Origin: Chitinophaga rhizophila
Lineage (GTDB): Bacteria; Bacteroidota; Bacteroidia; Chitinophagales; Chitinophagaceae
Assembly: GCF_019492185.1 (NCBI RefSeq)
Contig: NZ_JAICCF010000003.1
Span: 248,001 to 312,000 of the forward strand
Reading direction: 5' to 3'
DNA: 64,000 nt
Shown: positions 1-8,046 of the stretch, piece after piece
Position numbering within the stretch: the first letter of the stretch is position 1
Layout of the letters: every line of letters starts with the position of its first letter
Made by a program: the position numbers and the translations under genes
The notes under the pieces: generated by a model
Database searches by the model: none
What the model saw: the letters and a program-made list of their open reading frames with translations, nothing else
Told to the model about the DNA's origin: nothing

Positions 1-42
1 CTCAAACTGGGGTAATTTTATCTTATAGGAGTTGTCATTCAT
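1..42 (-). CDS. scpA: ScpA, segregation and condensation protein A (N-terminal fragment)
   Basis: The minus strand reads out of the window with the start MNDNSYKIKLPQFE. The K-L-P-Q-F-E run matches the conserved opening of ScpA, the kleisin subunit of the SMC-ScpAB condensin, which continues GPFDLLLFF in the family. Only 14 codons are inside the window. The same frame could be extended to an ATG at 111, but the extra 23 residues do not look like ScpA, so 42 is preferred. It follows the DUF3078 gene in the same direction, so the two may be cotranscribed. The call rests on a short match and could be wrong. Confidence 0.6.
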   Translation of the reverse strand, partial: MNDNSYKIKLPQFE

Positions 43-136
43 GTTGTTATGTATGGCTTTCACTTCAGTTTCCAGTAGCTTAGCCGCAACCGGAGCACAA
101 GTGAAAGCCATCAAAATTAACGAAAATTCCCGCTCA

Positions 137-1087
137 TCAGAATTTGGCAGTAAATCCTACCCCGATCACCTGTTTAACCTGTAATCTAGGCCCTAATACG
201 CCTGTTTTCTCATTTTCAAATACACGGACATCATCATCATAGATCATATCTACAGAAACATTCGCTGTAATATATTTATTAACCTGCAGGTTCAGGCTGT
301 TGGTCCAGAAAAGGTCTACGTTCTGCGGATTGTGTTTATAATCAGAGAACAGATCAAGCCTGGTTTTGTATACAATATTCTTTGCGAGCGTCTTTACCCA
401 ATTCACCGTCAGGTAAGCACCTAATTCGTTTTTCACATGTCTGCCACTGTCTACTCCAAATGCCCCCTGCGCTGCCAGACGGTCATCCATTACAATGACA
501 TAACGGGCAGTAACAGGAGAGAAAAATACTGACAACTGATCACTTGGTTTATAGTCAAGACCCGGAGACATCAATACATAGGCAGGAGAAAAAAAGCGGG
601 ATACCAATGTCGGTTTAACTGAATCAACTGTTGAATACAGGTAACCATCTGTAAACTGCGTACGCAAATCGAGCAGGGCGCTTAAATATAGATTTCTGCC
701 GATCTCATATCCATATTTCGTAGTAACTCCAATACGGTCATCGCTTTTACGACCGCCAAGGCTGGTAGTATTAACATAACCGTATGCCAGGTCCAGGACG
801 TTATCCCAGTTATTTTTTCCCTTTTTATAAAATGCGTAAGCATTCAGATTGGATGCTACCGAGAAGGAGAACTTATCACCACCCGCAGCCCAGTTGGTCA
901 GGCTTCCCTGGTTAATATTCAGGTTAAAGGTCCCACCTTTCTTCCACAGAGAGGGAACTGTGTCGCTGGCATCTTTCTTTATTCTTCCGCTGGCTTCTTC
1001 TCTGGATGTTTTCATCCAGTCACTCTGTGCATATAGCGCCTGAAAACATAATAATAAGCCAATAATAGTCAGGACGGATCTTCTCAT
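137..1087 (-). CDS. DUF3078 family outer-envelope protein
   Basis: This is a 316-residue secreted protein with a signal peptide (residues 1-20, ending LYAQ) and a body rich in alternating aromatic and polar residues, with a W-x-x-G-G-x-F-x-x-N-x-x-Q-x-x-x-x-N-W pattern near residues 48-66. That pattern and the length fit the DUF3078 family, which is widespread in Bacteroidota and predicted to form an outer-membrane beta-barrel. Its function is unknown. The last residues (VGFTAKF, ending in Phe) fit a barrel C-terminus. It lies just upstream of the probable scpA start and may share its transcript. A promoter box and a palindrome lie upstream. Confidence 0.85.
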   Translation of the reverse strand: MRRSVLTIIGLLLCFQALYAQSDWMKTSREEASGRIKKDASDTVPSLWKKGGTFNLNINQGSLTNWAAGGDKFSFSVASNLNAYAFYKKGKNNWDNVLDLAYGYVNTTSLGGRKSDDRIGVTTKYGYEIGRNLYLSALLDLRTQFTDGYLYSTVDSVKPTLVSRFFSPAYVLMSPGLDYKPSDQLSVFFSPVTARYVIVMDDRLAAQGAFGVDSGRHVKNELGAYLTVNWVKTLAKNIVYKTRLDLFSDYKHNPQNVDLFWTNSLNLQVNKYITANVSVDMIYDDDVRVFENEKTGVLGPRLQVKQVIGVGFTAKF

Positions 1088-1145
1088 CAGTGTAAATAGT
1101 TAATGCTATGGATAATTTTGCCGTTATATGGACGATACGAACATA

Positions 1146-1164
1146 CCACGTTGTGACAACGTGG
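1146..1164. promoter_or_regulatory. 19-bp palindrome at the predicted transcription start of the DUF3078 gene
   Basis: CCACGTTGT-G-ACAACGTGG is a perfect inverted repeat with 9-bp arms. It begins three bases downstream of a TATTTTTG box read on the minus strand, so it would cover the transcription start. It could be a repressor site or a 5' leader hairpin. Confidence 0.5.
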
Positions 1165-1167
1165 CCG

Positions 1168-1175
1168 CAAAAATA
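1168..1175 (-). promoter_or_regulatory. Bacteroidota -7 box, DUF3078/scpA promoter
   Basis: The minus strand reads TATTTTTG, an exact TAnnTTTG match, followed by C. The leader to the ATG at 1087 would be about 75 nt. No convincing -33 element was seen. Confidence 0.5.
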
Positions 1176-1212
1176 AAAAACTAAAAGGGAAATTTGAGGC
1201 AAGGGAGTAAGC

Positions 1213-1241
1213 AGCCGGATGCGGGGATACACAATCCGGCT
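1213..1241 (-). terminator. hairpin downstream of mscL
   Basis: AGCCGGAT and ATCCGGCT form an 8-bp stem with a 13-nt loop, 12 nt past the mscL stop. There is no clear T-tract after it on the minus strand, so its strength as a terminator is uncertain. Confidence 0.45.
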
Positions 1242-1253
1242 ACCAGCGTATGT

Positions 1254-1685
1254 CTATTTATTTTTCAGCGCATCACGGATCTCCATGAGCAGCTTTTCTT
1301 GTGTTGTTGGCGCTGGTGGCGCTGCAGGAGCAGCTTCTTTCTTCTTACGCATGCTGTTCATAAATTTAACCAGCAGGAAGATGCAGAAGGCTATCAATAT
1401 AAAGTCAATAACACTCTGTACAAATGCGCCATAGGCAAATATGGGTGCTCCGGCTTCCTTTGCCTTTTCCAATGAAGGAAAGTCTGTGCCCTTGCTTGTA
1501 TTAAGCAACCAGAACTTATCTTTAAAATTAATACCTCCGGTTACGATACCTAGTACCGGCATAAAAATGTTATCAACCAACGATGTTACAATCTTCTGGA
1601 AAGCACCACCGATGATCACACCGACAGCAAGATCCATTACATTGCCACGCGTGGCAAACTCTCTAAATTCTTTGAAGAAAGACAT
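1254..1685 (-). CDS. mscL: large-conductance mechanosensitive channel MscL
   Basis: MscL is an inner-membrane pentameric channel that opens under high membrane tension and releases solutes during osmotic downshock. The 143-residue protein has the family start (MSFFKEFREFATRGNVMDLAVG), the first pore helix with GVIIGGAFQKIV (residues 22-33), a periplasmic loop with the G-I-N-F-K-D motif, a second membrane helix near residues 85-108, and a charged C-terminal helix ending EKLLMEIRDALKNK. The length is usual. An Ala/Pro-rich linker separates TM2 from the C-terminal helix. It appears to be a single-gene transcript. Confidence 0.95.
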   Translation of the reverse strand: MSFFKEFREFATRGNVMDLAVGVIIGGAFQKIVTSLVDNIFMPVLGIVTGGINFKDKFWLLNTSKGTDFPSLEKAKEAGAPIFAYGAFVQSVIDFILIAFCIFLLVKFMNSMRKKKEAAPAAPPAPTTQEKLLMEIRDALKNK

Positions 1686-1721
1686 AATACAGCTTTTTTT
1701 AAGGGTGAAGACAATCTGTCG

Positions 1722-1729
1722 CTAAGATA
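1722..1729 (-). promoter_or_regulatory. possible -7 box for mscL
   Basis: The minus strand reads TATCTTAG, one mismatch from TAnnTTTG, about 37 nt before the mscL ATG. This is a weak call. Confidence 0.35.
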
Positions 1730-1769
1730 GTTATTATTATAAGTTATAACATATACTCTCAGCTGGTTT

Positions 1770-2516
1770 TTACTGTTTCAGCGGAGGATACTGCATTTCA
1801 AACGAACGAAGTGTATCCCTCAACGTTTGTGCCACCACATGTTCCTTATACCAGTTCTTATCCGCCGGTATGATGTTCCAGGGTACATCACTGCAATGTT
1901 CAAAGGCATCTTCGTACATCCTTCTATACTCTTTCCAACGTTTTGCTTCGGCTGAATCAGACTTATTGTATTTCCACATCTTACGCGGATCTTCCAGTCT
2001 TTCCTGCAGGCGTTTTGCCTGCTCTTCCTGTGATATATGCAGGTAGAATTTAAGTATGGTTGTATTATTATCTTCATTCAACAGCTTCTCAAAATCATTG
2101 ATTGCCTGCATCCTTTTTTTTGCAGTATCGTCATCTATCCATTTGTGTACACGCTGTATCAGAATATCTTCATAATGAGAACGATTGAACACCTGAATCA
2201 TACCTTTCGCCGGTACATGCCGATGGATACGCCAGAGAAAATCATGCTCCTTTTCCTCATCTGTAGGTGTCTTAAATGACTTCACATTAACGCCCTGCGG
2301 ATTCATATTCCCTAATACTTTCCGGATCAGCCCATCTTTTCCACTGGCATCCATCCCCTGTAATACGATCAATACAGCATGTTGATGCTGCGCATATAAA
2401 AGGTTCTGGAGTTCATCCAATTCTTTTACAATTTCTTTGGTCATTAACTTGACTGCTTCTTTTTCCAGTCCTTCGGGTGGGGTAGTACTAATTTCTGTTA
2501 ATCTTATCTTACTCAT
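1770..2516 (-). CDS. PPK2-family polyphosphate kinase
   Basis: This 248-residue kinase belongs to the PPK2 family, which transfers phosphate between polyphosphate and nucleotides. The P-loop GMDASGKDG lies at residues 54-62 and the Walker B region IQVFNRSHYEDIL at 107-119, both hallmark PPK2 motifs. The lid region with basic residues (EERLEDPRKMWKYNKSD) follows near 190-205. A single PPK2 domain of this length fits class I or III. Whether it prefers AMP, ADP or GDP cannot be told from the sequence. It is cytoplasmic, and it is monocistronic or the first gene before mscL. Confidence 0.9.
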   Translation of the reverse strand: MSKIRLTEISTTPPEGLEKEAVKLMTKEIVKELDELQNLLYAQHQHAVLIVLQGMDASGKDGLIRKVLGNMNPQGVNVKSFKTPTDEEKEHDFLWRIHRHVPAKGMIQVFNRSHYEDILIQRVHKWIDDDTAKKRMQAINDFEKLLNEDNNTTILKFYLHISQEEQAKRLQERLEDPRKMWKYNKSDSAEAKRWKEYRRMYEDAFEHCSDVPWNIIPADKNWYKEHVVAQTLRDTLRSFEMQYPPLKQ

Positions 2517-2636
2517 GCTAAAAGGGTTAATGCTTGTATCTGTAACAAATTACACTCCGAAGTGTTGCGGTACAACGAAATTCTACTTATCTGTGTAGTA
2601 AAATATTCGGACCTTGCATCCTTAAATCAACCAATT

Positions 2637-3506
2637 GTGAACAACCGTGCTATTCACTGGAGTATTTTCCTTCTTTTATCATTAACCTGGGGTAGTTCCT
2701 TCATCCTGATGAAGGTCGGTATGGAAGCCCTTTCCCCATATCAGGTAGCCAGTCTGCGCCTACTGAGTGCCGGTTTAGCCTTGCTTCCTTTCTTCTTTAA
2801 ATTTATCCGCAAGACTCCTGTCTCCAAAATACCTATGATCATTCTTTCGGGTATTCTGGGTAACCTGCTGCCGGCATACCTGTTTTGTATTGCTGAAACA
2901 CGTATAGATAGTTCGCTGGCTGGCATATTAAACAGTCTAGTTCCGCTGATGGCTTTACTGGCTGGCTTCTTCCTGTTCCGGGCACCGATTGTAAAGCAAC
3001 AGCTGCTGGGTATATGTGTAGGATTGCTTGGCGTTGTAATGTTATTTGCGGTAAAGGGACTTGATGCCGGTTATTGGTACTATGGCTTATGGATAGTACT
3101 TGCAACTGTGTGCTATGGAGTGAATATCTCCCTGGTACACCATCACCTGAAGGGATACAGTTCTTTACAACTGGGATCAATTGCCCTGTTCTTCTGTGCG
3201 TTGTTTGCGCTGCCCGTACTATGGCTGACCAATTTCACTGAGGTATTGTCAGGACCGGCAATTCCCTGGAGATCGCTTGCGGCAAGTGTAACATTAGGGG
3301 TGCTGGGTAGTGGGATAGCTTCTGTATTATTTTATATTCTGATCAACAAGGCAGGGGCGATGTTTGCCTCGATGGTTACGTATGCGTTACCGGTTGTGGC
3401 GATAGGGTGGGGGCTGCTGGCAGGTGAGCAGATATCTGTTCTGCAGATTCTCTGCCTGATGATCATTCTGGCAAGTGTATATACCGTCAATAAAGCAAAA
3501 CGCTGA
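2637..3506 (+). CDS. EamA/DMT-superfamily transporter
   Basis: This is an inner-membrane exporter of the drug/metabolite transporter superfamily with ten predicted helices in two EamA repeats. The first repeat starts with HWSIFLLLSLTWGSSF and the second with the GYWYYGLWIVLATVCYGVN segment. The substrate cannot be predicted. The frame is open from a GTG at 2562, but the GTG at 2637 is preferred because it starts five codons before the first helix and an ACCTTGCA promoter-like element lies at about 2611-2618, just upstream. The stop codon is inside the stem of a strong terminator hairpin. Confidence 0.88.
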   Translation: MNNRAIHWSIFLLLSLTWGSSFILMKVGMEALSPYQVASLRLLSAGLALLPFFFKFIRKTPVSKIPMIILSGILGNLLPAYLFCIAETRIDSSLAGILNSLVPLMALLAGFFLFRAPIVKQQLLGICVGLLGVVMLFAVKGLDAGYWYYGLWIVLATVCYGVNISLVHHHLKGYSSLQLGSIALFFCALFALPVLWLTNFTEVLSGPAIPWRSLAASVTLGVLGSGIASVLFYILINKAGAMFASMVTYALPVVAIGWGLLAGEQISVLQILCLMIILASVYTVNKAKR

Positions 3507-3524
3507 TCTTTCGATCAGCGTTTT
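3497..3524. terminator. bidirectional terminator between EamA gene and frr
   Basis: AAAACGCTGATC, loop TTTC and GATCAGCGTTTT form a perfect 12-bp stem flanked by A and T tracts. It overlaps the EamA stop codon and lies 30 bp after the convergent frr stop. Confidence 0.85.
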
Positions 3525-3554
3525 GGATAACTTTCAATCTGTATGTTCGATGTA

Positions 3555-4118
3555 TTAGATAACCATAATTTCCTTCTCTTTCTGAGCAGTATGTTTATCT
3601 ACCAGTTCAATATATTTGTTGGTCAGGTTCTGTACATCTGCTTCAGCATCCTTCGCAGTGTCTTCGCTTAAACCGTCTTTCTGCAATTTTTTGATACCTT
3701 CGATCGCATCTCTGCGGATATTTCTGATCGCAATTTTTGCCTGTTCACCTTCACCTAATGCACGTTTTACAAATTCTTTCCTTCTTTCTTCGGTCAATGG
3801 CGGCAGGAACATACGGATGATTTGTCCGTCGTTTTGCGGGTTAATTCCGATGTTGGAGGCGATGATAGCCCTTTCAATTGGCTGCAGCATGTTCCTTTCC
3901 CATGGCTGTACAGTCAGGGTACGGGCGTCAGCAACGGCGATATTAGCTACCTGCGCCAGAGGAGTGGGCGCACCATAGTAGTCTACCGTAATTCCATCCA
4001 GAATCTGCGGAGTGGCTTTACCGGCTCTGATCTTGGTAAGTTCCGATTCCAGGTGGCCGATTGCCTTGCGCATGGTTGCGGTGGCATCTTCTATAATTAA
4101 CGTTAGATCATCTTGCAT
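3555..4118 (-). CDS. frr: ribosome recycling factor
   Basis: RRF splits post-termination ribosomes together with EF-G. The 187-residue protein has the full family layout: an N-terminal helix (MRKAIGHLESELTKIRAGKATPQILDGI), the beta domain with VDYYGAPTPLAQVANI and LTVQPWE, and the long C-terminal helices with PPLTEERRKEFVKRA. The length is standard. It is not beside pyrH, its common neighbour elsewhere. A TAGGTTTG promoter box lies 24 nt upstream, so it is probably transcribed alone. Confidence 0.97.
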   Translation of the reverse strand: MQDDLTLIIEDATATMRKAIGHLESELTKIRAGKATPQILDGITVDYYGAPTPLAQVANIAVADARTLTVQPWERNMLQPIERAIIASNIGINPQNDGQIIRMFLPPLTEERRKEFVKRALGEGEQAKIAIRNIRRDAIEGIKKLQKDGLSEDTAKDAEADVQNLTNKYIELVDKHTAQKEKEIMVI

Positions 4119-4141
4119 AGCAAAAAATAATTAAGTGCCTG

Positions 4142-4149
4142 CAAACCTA
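4142..4149 (-). promoter_or_regulatory. -7 box of the frr promoter
   Basis: The minus strand reads TAGGTTTG followed by C, a full match to TAnnTTTG, giving a short leader before the frr ATG at 4118. Confidence 0.55.
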
Positions 4150-4188
4150 CAGGATTTATCTGAATTTGGAAAGTTGTAACAAAGGGGA

Positions 4189-4213
4189 GGTCCCGGTTCA
4201 GGATGACCGGGCC
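4189..4213 (-). terminator. possible terminator after the WecA-like gene
   Basis: A GGCCCGGT stem pairs with ACCGGGACC across a short loop just after the stop at 4219. The T-tract is poor. Confidence 0.35.
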
Positions 4214-4218
4214 TGTAG

Positions 4219-5373
4219 CTATTTATCCTGAAGAATACCTTTCTTGTTCACACGGAGAATCTTCGGATGACTGATAGCAGCCTGTGCCTCATTGGCAGCA
4301 TCACTGATTGCAGCAACTGCGATAGCGCGCAGTATAGCTTCTTTCCTTTTCTTCATCTGATACAGGATGCCGGTTAGTAACAACGCAGATCCAAGAATCA
4401 CACTTAACAGGTAGGCCGAGCCTATATCCTGCAAGGCAAATGCCAGCGCAATATAACCAGCATTAATCGATACTATCACTACAGTAGTCTGCCGGTGGTT
4501 CAGTCCTAGCTCCAGCAGATAGTGATGTATATGATTGCGGTCAGCAGAGAACGGAGACCTTCCCTGCATCATACGGATAGCAAAAACACGAAGTGTATCA
4601 AAAAGCGGCATCACCAGGATAGCAATCGCCACTATAGGAACAGCATTTACCGGTAGTTTACCAGCCGGATTACCAGCTACCTCAATGAATTTAATCACCA
4701 GGATAGCATTCACCAGTCCTACCATCAGAGATCCGGTATCTCCCATAAAAATACGTGCTGGAGATATGTTATATATCAGGAATGCAGCCAGGCCACCTGC
4801 CATAGCAAATCCCATCACCGCATACAGGAGTTCGCCTGTATACAGAAAATAAGTACCCATTACACCAGCTACCAGCATACCAATACTACCTGCCAGACCA
4901 TCTACGCCATCAATCAGATTAAAAGCATTGATAATCACAAGGAAAGTAAAGTAGGTAAGTAACAAGCTAAAATGAGGAGGCAGGGCATCTATACCCAGAA
5001 TGCCATACATGCTGCTGATCTGTAAATTACCGAGATATATTACTGCAAAGGACGCCATTAGCTGTCCTACCAATTTCTTAAGCGGGGAAAGACCAACAAT
5101 ATCATCCTTCATGCCCACCATGAAGATAACAATAAAAGCAGCGACCATGTACTGAAATGGAGAATCGGCAAAAGCAGGTACGCATACCGCAGATGCCATC
5201 ACAAATCCAGAAAAGAAACCGATACCCCCTAAGGTTGGTATACGAGCTTTGTGAGATTTCCGTTCGTCCGGTTCGTCATAAAGGTGCTTCAACTCTGCAA
5301 CCCTTATTAATACAGGGATTGCAAAATAGGTTATAACAAAACTCAGGACAGTCGCAATTAAAACATTCTCCAT
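4219..5373 (-). CDS. WecA/TagO-like undecaprenyl-phosphate N-acetylglucosaminyl 1-phosphate transferase
   Basis: This polytopic membrane enzyme of the MraY/WecA family transfers a sugar 1-phosphate, usually GlcNAc-1-P from UDP-GlcNAc, onto undecaprenyl phosphate to begin surface glycan synthesis. Visible motifs are the substrate loop DEPDERKSHKARIPTLGG (residues 33-50), the catalytic D-D pair at 90-91, NLIDGVDGLAG at 152-162, FMGDTGS at 209-215 and HIHH at 281-284. It is 384 residues with about ten helices and a C-terminal cytoplasmic tail of about 50 residues. The HIHH motif and the absence of a mur cluster favour WecA/TagO over MraY. Confidence 0.9.
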   Translation of the reverse strand: MENVLIATVLSFVITYFAIPVLIRVAELKHLYDEPDERKSHKARIPTLGGIGFFSGFVMASAVCVPAFADSPFQYMVAAFIVIFMVGMKDDIVGLSPLKKLVGQLMASFAVIYLGNLQISSMYGILGIDALPPHFSLLLTYFTFLVIINAFNLIDGVDGLAGSIGMLVAGVMGTYFLYTGELLYAVMGFAMAGGLAAFLIYNISPARIFMGDTGSLMVGLVNAILVIKFIEVAGNPAGKLPVNAVPIVAIAILVMPLFDTLRVFAIRMMQGRSPFSADRNHIHHYLLELGLNHRQTTVVIVSINAGYIALAFALQDIGSAYLLSVILGSALLLTGILYQMKKRKEAILRAIAVAAISDAANEAQAAISHPKILRVNKKGILQDK

Positions 5374-5395
5374 GTTGGGAGGGGCTTGATTATTA

Positions 5396-5403
5396 CAAAG
5401 ATA
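5396..5403 (-). promoter_or_regulatory. -7 box of the WecA-like gene
   Basis: The minus strand reads TATCTTTG, an exact match to TAnnTTTG, 23 nt before the ATG at 5373. Confidence 0.6.
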
Positions 5404-5548
5404 TTAATTTCAACCAAATGTGTATCATAAAAATAGGAAATTAAAAAGAATTGAGCCTTAATCACTAAAATCTATTAGCTTAGGGACTAATTATGCCAGA
5501 TTCTATCTAAATTCTATTAATTTAGCAATCTCAAAATTTGCAATTATC

Positions 5549-6385
5549 ATGCCTCAGTTGAAAGACATAGCAACACAAATAAGACGGGATATAGTTCGTA
5601 TGGTGCATGGCTGCCAAAGCGGCCATCCAGGCGGTTCTTTAGGATGTGCAGATTTCTTTACTGCCCTCTATTTCAAAGTGATGCAGCACAAGCCGCAGCC
5701 TTTTGAAATGGATGGTTTAGATCAGGACCTGTTTTTCCTTTCCAACGGGCACATTTCTCCAGTATTCTACAGCACTTTAGCCCACGCAGGCTATTTTGAC
5801 AAGTCAGAACTGGCCACTTTCCGTAAACTTAACTCCCGCCTCCAGGGTCACCCTACTACACACGAACACCTGCCAGGTGTAAGGGTAGCTTCCGGTTCCC
5901 TTGGCCAGGGTATGAGCGTAGCCATCGGTGCTGCTCTCTCTAAGAAATTAAATAATGACGATCGGCTGGTATTCTCCCTCCATGGTGATGGTGAACTGGA
6001 AGAAGGTCAGAACTGGGAAGCGATCATGTTCGCTCCTCACCATAAAGTTGACAACCTGATCGTAACAATCGACTGGAACGGTCAGCAGATAGATGGTACA
6101 GTGGAAGATGTTGCCGGTCTCGGAGACCTGGAACCTAAATTTGCTGCTTTCGGCTGGAAAGTACTGCACATGGATGGTAACAACATGGATGAAGTAGTAG
6201 CAACACTCGAAAAAGCAGTTAGCCTGACAGGTCAGGGCCAACCAATCGTGATCCTGATGAAAACAGTAATGGGTCAAGGCGTTGACTTTATGGAAGGTCA
6301 CCACGAATGGCACGGTATCGCTCCAAGCGATGAGCAACTGGCTAAAGCACTGGCTCAGTTACCAGAAACACTGGGCGACTACTAG
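5549..6385 (+). CDS. transketolase, N-terminal (TPP-binding) subunit
   Basis: This 278-residue protein is the N-terminal half of a split transketolase, which binds thiamine diphosphate in the pentose phosphate pathway. It shows GHPGGS at residues 25-30 and the TPP/metal motif GDGELEEGQNWEA at 146-158. It ends PETLGDY, the usual end of this subunit, so it is not truncated. The C-terminal (pyrimidine-binding) subunit normally sits directly downstream, but here a terminator follows and no such gene is in the window. The partner must be encoded elsewhere. Confidence 0.92.
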   Translation: MPQLKDIATQIRRDIVRMVHGCQSGHPGGSLGCADFFTALYFKVMQHKPQPFEMDGLDQDLFFLSNGHISPVFYSTLAHAGYFDKSELATFRKLNSRLQGHPTTHEHLPGVRVASGSLGQGMSVAIGAALSKKLNNDDRLVFSLHGDGELEEGQNWEAIMFAPHHKVDNLIVTIDWNGQQIDGTVEDVAGLGDLEPKFAAFGWKVLHMDGNNMDEVVATLEKAVSLTGQGQPIVILMKTVMGQGVDFMEGHHEWHGIAPSDEQLAKALAQLPETLGDY

Positions 6386-6463
6386 TAGTCTGAGAATCTG
6401 GCAATTACTTAGAAAAATCAATCGCAGTAATACAATACTGTGTACAATATCTATAAAATATTC

Positions 6464-6503
6464 AGCAAGAGGCAGTTTCTGATAAAGGAACTGCCTCTTT
6501 GCT
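6464..6503 (+). terminator. transketolase terminator
   Basis: AGCAAGAGGCAGTT pairs with AACTGCCTCTTTGCT (one bulge) around the loop, giving a long stem. Confidence 0.7.
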
Positions 6504-6620
6504 ATTTATATGCTACCACCCTCGTCTCTTACTACTGCTCATTTAATTAACCAGCTGATTATCAATATTATTATCTTATATACTATTCCTGCCATCATAA
6601 GAAAAAATCAGCTGATCACC

Positions 6621-6664
6621 GGACGAACAAGCGACGAACTAGCGACGAACAAGCGACGAACAAG
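6621..6664. repeat. 11-bp tandem repeat, four units (locus A)
   Basis: Four consecutive 11-bp units are present: GGACGAACAAG, CGACGAACTAG, CGACGAACAAG and CGACGAACAAG. A further degenerate unit, GGACGAGCTAG, lies at 6698-6708. The same unit recurs at 37386-37440. Both loci sit between convergent genes. Function is unknown. Confidence 0.85.
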
Positions 6665-6751
6665 AGATCTGCCTGAACACTTCTCCTCATAAATAAAGGA
6701 CGAGCTAGCCATATCCTTGTAAAATCACATGCCCGATTATTCCAGTTACAA

Positions 6752-6780
6752 TAAAAAAGCCCCCGGAAACCGGAGGCCCA
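6752..6780 (-). terminator. terminator of the LolC/E-like gene
   Basis: On the minus strand a GGCCTCCGG/CCGGGGGC hairpin with a TTT loop is followed by six T residues, 24 bp past the stop at 6804. Confidence 0.8.
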
Positions 6781-6803
6781 TACTATATATCTTAACTATA
6801 AAC

Positions 6804-8033
6804 TCAGGTCGCTTTTAAAGCTATCTGCTCCCGGCCGGCCCTTCTTGCCGGATACCAGCTGGCCGCTCCACCTATCACAACAATCGTTACACACACCAGC
6901 ACGAAATCTGAAAACTGCATACTGACCGGATAAGCATTTACCAGAAAAGATTCCTCCTCCAGCCTTATCAACCCGAAATGCTGCTGCAACAAACAGAACG
7001 TAATACTAATCCCAAAGCCAATCAATGTTCCCAGTCCGGCGATAATCATTCCCTCTGCCAGGAATATACGTGTAATCAACTGCGGACGCGCACCCATTGC
7101 TTTCAGAATAGTAATATCCTTCTGCTTCTCCATTACCAGCATATACAAACTGCCAATCATATTGAAAGCAGCAATGACAAGAATGAAGCTCATAATGACA
7201 TATACCGCCCATCGCTCCGTCTGCATAATAGCATACAATGCCTGGTTCTGCTCATAACGGGTCTGAATTGTATACTGCGGCCCCAATACTTGCCCGAGCC
7301 GGCGCTTCAGCACTTTATCATCCAGGCCTGGCGTGCCTTTTACCTCTAATGCAGACATCTCATCTTCGCCCATGCCCAGCAGTCCGCGCATAAAAGCGAT
7401 ATTGGTCAGTACATACTTACTGTTAAACTCCTGCTGGATATTAAATGAGCCCGCCGGATACAATATACCGCTACTGAGCGCATCTTCCGGTGTAGTAACA
7501 CTCGATACATTTCTGCGTGGCAGATATACGCTAATAGGAGTAAGATCCCGTTGTACGTCAACCCCCAGCGCCATTTCCAGTTCCAATCCCAGAATAGCGT
7601 TGTATCCCTGACTCTCCTCACCGGTATCAAACTTTCCTCTGGACATGCTTTTGTCCACAGCCGCTACTTTGTTATAGTTGCTGTCCACGCCCTTGAGGAT
7701 AGCAATAGTCTGATCTCCCTGGCCGTAACGCAGTACCGCTTTCTCTTCTACTACCTCTGTCATAAAGGCTACACCTTTAACACCAGCAATCTGTTTTAGC
7801 TGAGCCGGTGTAAGCACAATGCTTTTTCCACTTACTGCACTGACTTTGACAGAAGGATAGAAAGTAGAATATAAGGATTTCACCAGGCCTTCAAATCCAT
7901 TGAATACACTGAGTATGATAATCAGCGCTCCTGCTCCTACCGCAATTGCTGAAACACTCACCCAGGCAATGATATTGATGGCATTGGTACTTTTTTTTGC
8001 CCTGAAATAACGGGATGCGAACTGCCAGATCAA
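6804..8033 (-). CDS. LolC/LolE-like ABC transporter permease (FtsX/MacB fold)
   Basis: This 409-residue inner-membrane permease has an N-terminal helix (residues 20-45, INIIAWVSVSAIAVGAGALIIILSVFNGFEG), a large periplasmic MacB-like domain, and three C-terminal helices including ILKAMGARPQLITRIFLAEG, the typical FtsX-domain turn. This layout fits lipoprotein-releasing LolC/E proteins, which extract lipoproteins for the outer membrane together with the LolD ATPase. No LolD is nearby. The likely start is a TTG at 8031-8033, since no ATG precedes the N-terminal helix. It lies 13 nt after rbfA and is probably cotranscribed with it. Confidence 0.88.
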   Translation of the reverse strand: MIWQFASRYFRAKKSTNAINIIAWVSVSAIAVGAGALIIILSVFNGFEGLVKSLYSTFYPSVKVSAVSGKSIVLTPAQLKQIAGVKGVAFMTEVVEEKAVLRYGQGDQTIAILKGVDSNYNKVAAVDKSMSRGKFDTGEESQGYNAILGLELEMALGVDVQRDLTPISVYLPRRNVSSVTTPEDALSSGILYPAGSFNIQQEFNSKYVLTNIAFMRGLLGMGEDEMSALEVKGTPGLDDKVLKRRLGQVLGPQYTIQTRYEQNQALYAIMQTERWAVYVIMSFILVIAAFNMIGSLYMLVMEKQKDITILKAMGARPQLITRIFLAEGMIIAGLGTLIGFGISITFCLLQQHFGLIRLEEESFLVNAYPVSMQFSDFVLVCVTIVVIGGAASWYPARRAGREQIALKAT

Positions 8034-8046
8034 TTTTTAAACTGTT

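Larger units (their letters stand above)
6386..6803. other. gene-free junction between convergent genes
   Basis: This 418-bp stretch holds a terminator for the transketolase gene, an 11-bp-period tandem repeat, and a terminator for the convergent permease gene. No credible coding region was seen. Confidence 0.7.

Noticed and set aside
3555..4118. Expectation that pyrH accompanies frr.
   Set aside because: The neighbouring genes are an EamA transporter and a WecA-like transferase, so no pyrH-frr operon is present here.
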